A stretch of 5,776 bases of DNA, taken from positions 1 through 5,776 of the forward strand of contig CAJOCV010000114.1 of NCBI GenBank assembly GCA_905233785.1, read 5' to 3'. The stretch is from an uncultured Oscillospiraceae bacterium (GTDB taxonomy: Bacteria > Bacillota > Clostridia > Oscillospirales > Oscillospiraceae). A program made the translations under genes and the position numbers. The stretch's first letter is position 1, and each line of letters begins with the position of its first letter. The notes beneath the pieces were generated by a model. The model had not been told where the DNA came from. It worked only from the letters and a program-made list of their open reading frames with translations, and made no database searches. Of the stretch, positions 1 to 3,687 are shown one piece after another.

Positions 1-579
1 GAGCGCTGCCTCAACCAGCCCTTCCAGGCGCTCGGGCAGGAGACCTGGCGGCTCGTGTCAGAGCGCTTCCCGGATCGGGAACTGTATGTGCACGTCTCCC
101 GCATTTACCGGGACGCGCGGCGGCTTTTCGGGCGCGGGCCGTATAAGGATCACCTGTGGTTCTCGATCTTCAGCGAGGATAAGAACGAAGGCCCCAGCTT
201 CTGGTTTGAGATCGGCGCGGCGGGCTATTCCTACGGCCTCGGCTTCTGGAGCTGGCGCCCGGCGCTGATGGAGCAGTACCGCCGCGCCATCGACGCCAAT
301 CCCGCCCGCTTCGAGCGCCTTGCGAGCGGCGTGGAAGCGCTGCCCGGTCTGCGGCTGCTGGGCGAGGAATATAAGCGCCCCAAGGGGGACAGGGGCGAGG
401 CGCTCAACCGCTGGTATAACCGCAAGTATGTGACGATGGAGTTTCGCGGCGACTTCGGCGGCGTGATCCTCACGCCAGAGCTGCCGCGGATTCTGGCGGA
501 GGCTTACGCGGAGCTGATGCCGATGCACGATTTTTTGGCGGAAGTCTACCGCACGAGCCGGGAGGAGGCGGAGAAATGA
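1..579 (+). CDS. DUF2461 domain protein, 5' end missing
   Basis: The reading frame is open from the first base of the window, so the gene starts upstream and 192 residues are visible. The GTG at position 55 is in frame, but the preceding 18 codons read as a good DUF2461 N-terminal segment (ERCLNQPFQALGQETWRL), so I do not take it as the start. The family signature is clear: SRIYRD at visible residues 33-38, then RGPYKDH ending near residue 51, then a LWFSIF strand, a GPSFWFEIG strand and a long helical C-terminal half ending in FLAEVYR. Family members are usually about 210-230 residues, so roughly 20-35 residues are missing. DUF2461 (TIGR02453) has no established biochemical function and I assign none. 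No signal peptide or membrane segment is visible. The stop codon overlaps the start of the glycosyltransferase gene by 4 bp (ATGA), so the two are probably co-transcribed and translationally coupled. Confidence 0.88.
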   Translation, partial: ERCLNQPFQALGQETWRLVSERFPDRELYVHVSRIYRDARRLFGRGPYKDHLWFSIFSEDKNEGPSFWFEIGAAGYSYGLGFWSWRPALMEQYRRAIDANPARFERLASGVEALPGLRLLGEEYKRPKGDRGEALNRWYNRKYVTMEFRGDFGGVILTPELPRILAEAYAELMPMHDFLAEVYRTSREEAEK

Positions 580-1607
580 GCACCCTGACGCTGATCATGC
601 CCGCCCGCAACGCCGATAAATATATCGAGCGCTCGGTGCGAAGCGTACTCAACCAGAGCTACCGCGAGCTGCGCCTTGTGGTGGTGGACGACGGCTCCAC
701 GGACGAGACGGCGGCGATCCTGCGTCGCCTTGCGGCGGAGGACGCGCGGCTCACGCCCCTGACGGTTCCGAACGGCGGCCCCGCGAAGGCGCGCAACCTC
801 GCGCTCGACGCGCTGGACGCGGACACGCGCTATGTCATGTTCCTCGACGCGGACGACGAGCTGCTGCCCGACGCGGCGGAGAAGGCGGTCGCGGCGGCGG
901 AGGACGGCGCGGAGCTGGTGATCTTCGGCTTTTCCATCGTGGAGCAGGACGGAACGAGGCGGGACTACCGCGAGCCCGCTGAGACCCTCACGCCTGAGAC
1001 GCTGGGCGCGGCGCTGGGCAGGCTCTACAAGGCGAATCTTTTAAACCAGGTCTGGGGCAAGCTCTTTTCGGCCGAGACCATCCGCGCCGGGCGTATCCGC
1101 TTCCCGGACTACCGCTGGGGCGAGGATCGGCTGTTCGTCTTTGATTGCCTTGAGCGGGCGAAGACCGTCGCCGTGCTGCCCGACTGCCTGTATCATTATC
1201 TCATGCACGAGGGCGAGAGTCTGATTTCAAGCTGGTACGACAAAAAATTTTCCGTCTGTCTGGAGATCGACAGACGGCTGGAGGCGCTGTGCCGTGCCCT
1301 CGGCGTCACGGACGAGCGGGATTATCGCTATATGTTCGCAAAGAGCGTGTTTTCCTGTCTCACGGTGCTCTACGCGCCCTCCTGCCCGCTGACAAAGGCG
1401 CAAAAGCTTGCGTTTGCGCGTGAAATCGCGCGGGACGAGCGGGTTCGCCGCCGCTGCCGCGATTGCGCAGGGGGGCTTCCGGTCAAGGCGCTGTGCGCCG
1501 TGCTGCAAACGGGAAAGCCCGCCCTTATTCTCCCGACCTTCCGCGCCGTCGCCCGGGCGGGCAAAACGCTGCCGGGGCTGTTCATGGCCTTGAAGCATAG
1601 AAAGTAG
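576..1607 (+). CDS. Family 2 glycosyltransferase (GT-A fold)
   Basis: This 343-residue protein should transfer a sugar from a nucleotide-sugar donor to an acceptor at the cytoplasmic face of the membrane. Visible GT2 marks are the N-terminal strand LTLIMPARNADKYIERSV, DDGSTD at residues 38-43 (nucleotide binding), NGGPAKARN at 66-74, and DADD at 91-94, the metal-binding DXD-type motif. NQVWGKLF at 157-164 and WGED at 181-184 follow; the acidic pair there is the usual candidate for the catalytic base. The C-terminal third (about 200-343) is helical, cysteine-containing, without a clear family motif, and has no membrane helix. The start is fixed by a strong ribosome site, GGAGGAGG at 561-568, 7 nt before the ATG, lying inside the end of the DUF2461 gene. 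Donor and acceptor cannot be told from sequence. A role in capsule, exopolysaccharide or teichoic-acid decoration is inference from the family only. Transcription should end at the hairpin starting at 1607. Confidence 0.93.
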   Translation: MSTLTLIMPARNADKYIERSVRSVLNQSYRELRLVVVDDGSTDETAAILRRLAAEDARLTPLTVPNGGPAKARNLALDALDADTRYVMFLDADDELLPDAAEKAVAAAEDGAELVIFGFSIVEQDGTRRDYREPAETLTPETLGAALGRLYKANLLNQVWGKLFSAETIRAGRIRFPDYRWGEDRLFVFDCLERAKTVAVLPDCLYHYLMHEGESLISSWYDKKFSVCLEIDRRLEALCRALGVTDERDYRYMFAKSVFSCLTVLYAPSCPLTKAQKLAFAREIARDERVRRRCRDCAGGLPVKALCAVLQTGKPALILPTFRAVARAGKTLPGLFMALKHRK

Positions 1608-1643
1608 GGGATGTGAAAAATCACAGCCCCTATTTCCTTTTTT
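1607..1643. terminator. Shared hairpin terminator between convergent genes
   Basis: Arms GGGGATGTGA (1607-1616) and TCACAGCCCC (1621-1630) pair over 10 bp with one A-G mismatch around an AAAA loop. On the plus strand it is followed by TATTTCCTTTTTT (1631-1643), a good T-tract, so it is a convincing intrinsic terminator for the glycosyltransferase. On the minus strand the hairpin is followed by TACTTTCTATG, a weaker T-rich tail, so it may also stop the yfbR-DUF896 transcript. The last base of each stop codon (1607 plus, 1630 minus) is the outermost base of an arm, so the hairpin fills the whole gap. Confidence 0.8.
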
Positions 1644-1833
1644 GCAGCTTGTGCTTCTTTCCGTCCGGCGTGACGACATAGGTGTTCTCCAGCACAGCGA
1701 TGGCGCCCTGCCGCCATTCGGCGATGTACTCCTTACGCAGTACGTCGCGCTCTTGAAGCTCCTCTTCGGTCAAGGCGCGCTCCCTGGCAAGGCGCGCCAG
1801 CTCGTTGATGCGTTCCAGTTTGCTGTTTTCCAT
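1630..1833 (-). CDS. DUF896 (YnzC/UPF0291) family protein
   Basis: This is a 67-residue protein of the DUF896 family, small cytosolic helical-hairpin proteins typified by Bacillus subtilis YnzC. The N-terminal block KLERINELARLARERALTEEE followed by LRKEYIAEWRQG matches the family's hallmark INELA...LT.EE...LR.EY pattern. The C-terminal block VVTPDGKKHKLQKRK matches the usual 'DPEG...' ending. Length is normal. The biochemical role is not established; some family members have been linked to SOS or stress regulons, which I cannot see evidence for here. The ATG lies 3 nt past the stop of the yfbR-like gene. The ribosome site GAGGA (1845-1841) lies in that gene's last codons with 7-nt spacing, so this is the second gene of a tight operon. 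Its stop codon touches the terminator hairpin. Confidence 0.9.
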   Translation of the reverse strand: MENSKLERINELARLARERALTEEELQERDVLRKEYIAEWRQGAIAVLENTYVVTPDGKKHKLQKRK

Positions 1834-1836
1834 GGT

Positions 1837-2427
1837 TTAATCCTCGATCGTTCCCAGCTCGTCCAGATTCAGCTCAAAGGACGGCATGAAGTGTTCCAGA
1901 AAATACCTGACCTCCGGCATGTCGCTCTCCTCGAGCGCGGCGCGGGTCTGCTTCTCGGCGGAGAAAAACTCGTTGTTGCCGGTCTTGCGCTCCTCCACGC
2001 ACTTGATGTAGGCCGAGAGCTTGTCGGCGGCTTTCACGAGATCGTGCAGCTCCTTCGCGCTCTCGCCCAGCAGCAGATCCTCATAGGCGGGGCGGAGCTT
2101 TCCCGGCAGCGTCGAGAGCAGCTTGCTGCAGGCGAGGTTCTCCACCCGCTGATAGGCCTCGCGGATCTTGCGGCTGTGGTACTTGATGGGCGTCGGCAGG
2201 TCGCCGGTCAGGATCTCGCTCGCGTCGTGGTAGAGGGCAACCGCCGCGGCGGCGTTCGGGTCACAGGGGACGCCGTACACGTCACGCCGGATGACGCCCA
2301 GCGCGTGCGCGATCACCGCGACCATGTGGCTGTGCTCCTGAATGTTTTCGGGCAGGGCGTTTCGCATCAGGCTCCAGCGCCCGATGTAGCGCATGCGGGA
2401 AACGTAGGCAAAAAAGTGAAAGCTCAT
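1837..2427 (-). CDS. yfbR: YfbR-like 5'-deoxynucleotidase (HD domain)
   Basis: This 196-residue HD-domain phosphohydrolase closely resembles E. coli YfbR (199 residues). YfbR removes the 5'-phosphate from deoxyribonucleoside 5'-monophosphates in a metal-dependent reaction and helps keep dNMP pools in balance. Visible landmarks are HFFAYVSRMRYIGRW at residues 4-18 with the substrate-contacting R17/W18 pair and ENIQEHS with H32. YHDASEILTGDLPTPIKY at 66-83 holds H67, D68, E71 and D76; D135 follows in KAADKLSAY. Then come GNNEF and the typical ending FMPSFELNLDEL. All expected metal ligands (H32, H67, D68, D135) are present. An upstream in-frame ATG at 2493 would add 22 residues, but the start at 2427 has AAAGGA 8 nt upstream and matches the family N-terminus, and the promoter lies inside the longer version. 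It is the first gene of an operon with the DUF896 gene. Confidence 0.95.
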   Translation of the reverse strand: MSFHFFAYVSRMRYIGRWSLMRNALPENIQEHSHMVAVIAHALGVIRRDVYGVPCDPNAAAAVALYHDASEILTGDLPTPIKYHSRKIREAYQRVENLACSKLLSTLPGKLRPAYEDLLLGESAKELHDLVKAADKLSAYIKCVEERKTGNNEFFSAEKQTRAALEESDMPEVRYFLEHFMPSFELNLDELGTIED

Positions 2428-2435
2428 GTTGATGT

Positions 2436-2441
2436 TCCTTT
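2436..2441 (-). promoter_or_regulatory. Ribosome binding site of yfbR
   Basis: The minus strand reads AAAGGA, 8 nt before the ATG at 2427. This site decides in favour of the shorter yfbR start over the in-frame ATG at 2493. Confidence 0.8.
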
Positions 2442-2455
2442 CTGTATCCGGGGAG

Positions 2456-2484
2456 ATTGTAGCATGTGACAGGAGAAGATGCAA
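2456..2484 (-). promoter_or_regulatory. Sigma-A-type promoter of yfbR-DUF896
   Basis: On the minus strand TTGCAT (2484-2479) and TACAAT (2461-2456) are separated by exactly 17 bp, and TGC immediately precedes the -10 box, giving an extended -10 (TGnTACAAT, 5 of 6 matches). The -35 keeps only the TTG. Transcription would start near 2449, leaving a leader of about 22 nt that contains the ribosome site. The -35 box is only 5 bp from the stop codon of the upstream repressor gene, so yfbR need not rely on read-through from it. Confidence 0.65.
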
Positions 2485-2489
2485 GGCCA

Positions 2490-2717
2490 TCAAATTCGAA
2501 AAATCTCCTCATAGCTAACATTCAGTATTTGCTTGATCTGAATGATCTCGTCCGGATAGAGATGCCGCTGACCAACTTCAATCTTGGCAACGGCGCTCCG
2601 CGTCACGTCGCATCCGGCAATTTGCAGCTTTGCCGCCAACTGCTCCTGCGTCATTTTTTCCCGTTCACGGAGAAATCGTATATTCTGACCAACCTGTTTT
2701 TCAACTTGAGCATTCAT
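2490..2717 (-). CDS. Small XRE-family (Cro/CI-type) HTH regulator
   Basis: This 75-residue protein is almost wholly one helix-turn-helix domain of the XRE/HTH_3 type. The domain runs from about residue 9 (VGQNIRFLREREKMTQEQLA) to the end. MTQEQLAAKL (22-31) forms the helix entering the motif, and DVTRSAVAKIEVGQR (37-51) contains the recognition helix and the characteristic KIE.G.R element. YPDEIIQIKQILNVSYEEIF (54-73) is the usual closing pair of helices. There is no ligand-binding, dimerisation or peptidase domain. The frame is open further upstream (ATGs at 2726 and 2810), but AAGGAG sits 9 nt before the ATG at 2717 and directly abuts the ATG at 2726, so 2717 is chosen. The gene is divergent from the zinc-ribbon membrane gene. 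Paired palindromes between them suggest that it represses both (inference). Base composition is lower in GC than in yfbR or kup. Confidence 0.88.
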   Translation of the reverse strand: MNAQVEKQVGQNIRFLREREKMTQEQLAAKLQIAGCDVTRSAVAKIEVGQRHLYPDEIIQIKQILNVSYEEIFRI

Positions 2718-2726
2718 GGCACGCAT

Positions 2727-2732
2727 CTCCTT
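2727..2732 (-). promoter_or_regulatory. Ribosome binding site of the XRE gene
   Basis: The minus strand reads AAGGAG. It is 9 nt from the ATG at 2717 but adjoins the ATG at 2726 with no spacer, so it fixes the start at 2717. It begins inside the edge of the upstream palindrome (2731-2750), so a bound repressor would also cover this region of the DNA. Confidence 0.75.
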
Positions 2733-2750
2733 GCACCCATATAAGAGCAA
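2731..2750. promoter_or_regulatory. Putative operator O1 (20-bp palindrome)
   Basis: The sequence TTGCACCCATATAAGAGCAA is an imperfect inverted repeat. It differs at only 2 of 20 positions from the palindrome at 2791-2810, in the same orientation and exactly 60 bp away. It lies just upstream of the ribosome site of the XRE gene, in its promoter or leader. Two matching palindromes bracketing a divergent promoter next to a dimer-sized HTH repressor are the classic layout of repressor operators. That this XRE protein binds them is inference. Confidence 0.65.
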
Positions 2751-2757
2751 AAAAGTC

Positions 2758-2786
2758 TTGACAATATTGTAAACAGGTGATTTAAT
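2758..2786 (+). promoter_or_regulatory. Strong sigma-A-type promoter of the membrane-protein gene
   Basis: A perfect -35 box TTGACA (2758-2763) and TTTAAT (2781-2786, 5 of 6 matches) are separated by 17 bp, with TGA forming an extended -10. Transcription should start near 2793, inside the palindrome at 2791-2810. This is the strongest promoter in the window by consensus, so the gene would be highly expressed unless repressed. The -35 overlaps the perfect 10-bp palindrome ACAATATTGT (2761-2770). Confidence 0.75.
2766..2771 (-). promoter_or_regulatory. Candidate -10 box for the XRE gene (uncertain)
   Basis: On the minus strand TACAAT matches the -10 consensus at 5 of 6 positions and would start transcription near 2759, upstream of O1 and the ribosome site. 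No good -35 stands at the right distance. An alternative is TTGTCA (2764-2759) with TATATG (2743-2738), but its 15-bp spacer is short and it would start transcription at the ribosome site. The minus-strand promoter is therefore not settled. Confidence 0.35.
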
Positions 2787-2790
2787 ATGT

Positions 2791-2810
2791 TTGCACCTAT
2801 ATAAGTGCAA
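2791..2810. promoter_or_regulatory. Putative operator O2 (20-bp palindrome)
   Basis: TTGCACCTATATAAGTGCAA is an inverted repeat with a single mismatched pair (positions 7 and 14). It begins 4 bp after the -10 box of the plus-strand promoter and covers the expected transcription start, where a bound protein would block initiation. It is the better-conserved partner of O1. It also resembles a -10-like AT core (TATATA), but its exact symmetry and its repeated copy argue for a protein-binding site. Confidence 0.7.
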
Positions 2811-2835
2811 TTATAATATTGGGAGATGGGAGAAT

Positions 2836-3414
2836 ATGTTTTGCCCAAAATGTGGAAAAGAGCTTGCGGACGGCAGCAAAGCGTGTCCCTCGTGCGGCAC
2901 AAAATTTGAAGCCGATCAAACCATCCGTTTATCCTCCGCGAGTTCGTGGGACAGCGGAAAGTTGGCGGTTGGCTGTCTTTCCGTGCTTTCGTTCCTTAGT
3001 TTATTCATGCACTGGTTTCAGGTTCGCTATCTTGAGTTTTTCTCCGATCGGTCCGGGTATTCCTTTTTTGATATACTTACGCAAGCGCGTAAAATTCTAT
3101 CTTATATAAATGATTTTACCGGTGGAGAGACGGTACGGCTGGGTGATTTGCTGTCGGGAGAAGTGATTGGAATCATTGTTGGCGTAATGGTTTGTGCAGT
3201 TTTATTTCTTGCGGCACTTATTCAGTTGGTGATGCAAGACAAGGCGGATATTTTCTGCGCAGCCGCAATCTTTGGAGCGCCGTTTTCCTTGACGGTTCTT
3301 CTCATGCTCCATGCGAATCAATATATCTATGTCAGTTCCTGGCCCTGGATTTTTCTTGCTCTGTGCGTTGTCGATCTTTTCGCATATACGGTGTTTATTA
3401 AAAACAGAGCATAG
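2836..3414 (+). CDS. Zinc-ribbon membrane protein of unknown function
   Basis: This 192-residue protein opens with a short zinc ribbon of the DZR/zinc_ribbon_2 type: CPKC (residues 3-6) and CPSCG (17-21), four cysteines that should bind one zinc ion. A polar, serine-rich linker (about 24-42) follows. Four hydrophobic segments follow, at about 43-63, 110-133, 139-159 and 169-188. Between the first two lies a polar, aromatic stretch (64-109: YLEFF, GYSFFDILTQ) that may face outside. The ribbon would then sit in the cytoplasm, with a short basic tail (IKNRA). Similar zinc-ribbon-plus-helices proteins are common hypothetical genes in Clostridia; no function is known. The ATG at 2836 is preferred because the ribbon starts there, purine-rich GGGAG sites precede it (2821-2825 and 2828-2832), and the ATG at 2791 lies in the operator at the expected transcription start. 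Codon use is AT-richer than in kup or the glycosyltransferase, suggesting separate origin. The gene is driven by its own strong promoter. Confidence 0.82.
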   Translation: MFCPKCGKELADGSKACPSCGTKFEADQTIRLSSASSWDSGKLAVGCLSVLSFLSLFMHWFQVRYLEFFSDRSGYSFFDILTQARKILSYINDFTGGETVRLGDLLSGEVIGIIVGVMVCAVLFLAALIQLVMQDKADIFCAAAIFGAPFSLTVLLMLHANQYIYVSSWPWIFLALCVVDLFAYTVFIKNRA

Positions 3415-3432
3415 CAAGAAGCGCTCCTTGCT
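3413..3432. repeat. 20-bp imperfect palindrome overlapping the stop codon
   Basis: AGCAAG (3413-3418) and CTTGCT (3427-3432) flank AAGCGCTC, whose core AGCGCT is itself palindromic, so all but one pair of the 20 bp is symmetric. It starts in the stop codon of the membrane-protein gene, just before the terminator. As RNA it is a modest 6-bp hairpin. It may help stabilise the 3' end, or be chance. Confidence 0.35.
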
Positions 3433-3444
3433 GTGCTCCGTAAA

Positions 3445-3488
3445 GGGGATGCAAAAAACAGCTGTTTTTGCATCCCCGCTTGTTTTTT
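3445..3488 (+). terminator. Strong intrinsic terminator after the membrane-protein gene
   Basis: Arms GGGGATGCAAAAA (3445-3457) and TTTTTGCATCCCC (3465-3477) form a perfect 13-bp stem with a 7-nt loop (ACAGCTG). The stem is followed by GCTTGTTTTTT, giving a T-rich tail to 3488. It stands 30 bp after the stop of the zinc-ribbon gene and insulates kup from that strong promoter. On the minus strand only TTTACGG follows and no gene converges, so it works in the plus direction. Confidence 0.9.
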
Positions 3489-3619
3489 ATGGGCTTGAGC
3501 GAATAGAGGAAACGCCAAAGCTCTCAGCTTCCCCACGCCTTCCCTTGGTATCCTCCCCAACAGCGAAATAGCTGGTTATTTCTGATCGGAAACAAGCCGA
3601 ATATAAAGTAATGATTTGG
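3489..3619. other. Non-coding spacer upstream of kup
   Basis: No convincing gene is visible on either strand. The stretch 3512-3550 (GCCAAAGCTCTCAGC, then CCCCACGCCTTCCC) looks like debris of an interspersed element of a kind I recall from gut Clostridia, but no intact inverted repeat remains. GAAATA (3565-3570) and TATTTC (3577-3582) make a weak AT-rich hairpin without a T-tract. No riboswitch core is recognisable. Confidence 0.5.
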
Positions 3620-3648
3620 TTGCAGATAACTCGGAGTTGTGGTATAGT
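3620..3648 (+). promoter_or_regulatory. Extended -10 promoter of kup
   Basis: TATAGT (3643-3648, 5 of 6 matches) is preceded by TGG, making an extended -10. TTGCAG (3620-3625) stands exactly 17 bp upstream as a partial -35. Transcription should begin near 3655, giving a leader of about 33 nt. The architecture is very like that of the yfbR promoter (TTGCAT, 17 bp, TGC before the -10). Confidence 0.65.
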
Positions 3649-3687
3649 CTATTCCGTTCTTCACAAAAACAGAAAAGAGCGGAAATT

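Noticed and set aside
1642..2469. Open frame of 275 codons on the plus strand opposite yfbR and DUF896
   Set aside because: It is the shadow of two well-supported minus-strand genes. It has no ribosome site and no domain, and it crosses the yfbR promoter.
2428..2493. Longer yfbR start at the ATG at 2493
   Set aside because: The promoter and ribosome site of the shorter form lie inside this segment, and the family N-terminus (HFFA.VSR) begins right after the ATG at 2427.
2791..2835. Longer start of the zinc-ribbon gene at the ATG at 2791-region
   Set aside because: The predicted transcription start is at about 2793, inside the operator, so this codon would not be on the message; the zinc ribbon begins at the ATG at 2836.
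2490..3414. Toxin-antitoxin pair (XRE antitoxin with neighbouring toxin)
   Set aside because: The genes are divergent, not co-transcribed, and the partner is a 192-residue four-helix zinc-ribbon membrane protein with no known toxin fold. The layout fits repressor and target better.
3616..3687. TTG start giving Kup 24 extra residues
   Set aside because: The extended -10 promoter (3620-3648) lies within it, the extra residues do not fit the family N-terminus, and there is no ribosome site.
3489..3687. Cyclic di-AMP (ydaO-type) or other riboswitch upstream of kup
   Set aside because: Potassium transporters often carry one in Firmicutes, but no conserved core is visible and the predicted leader is only about 33 nt.
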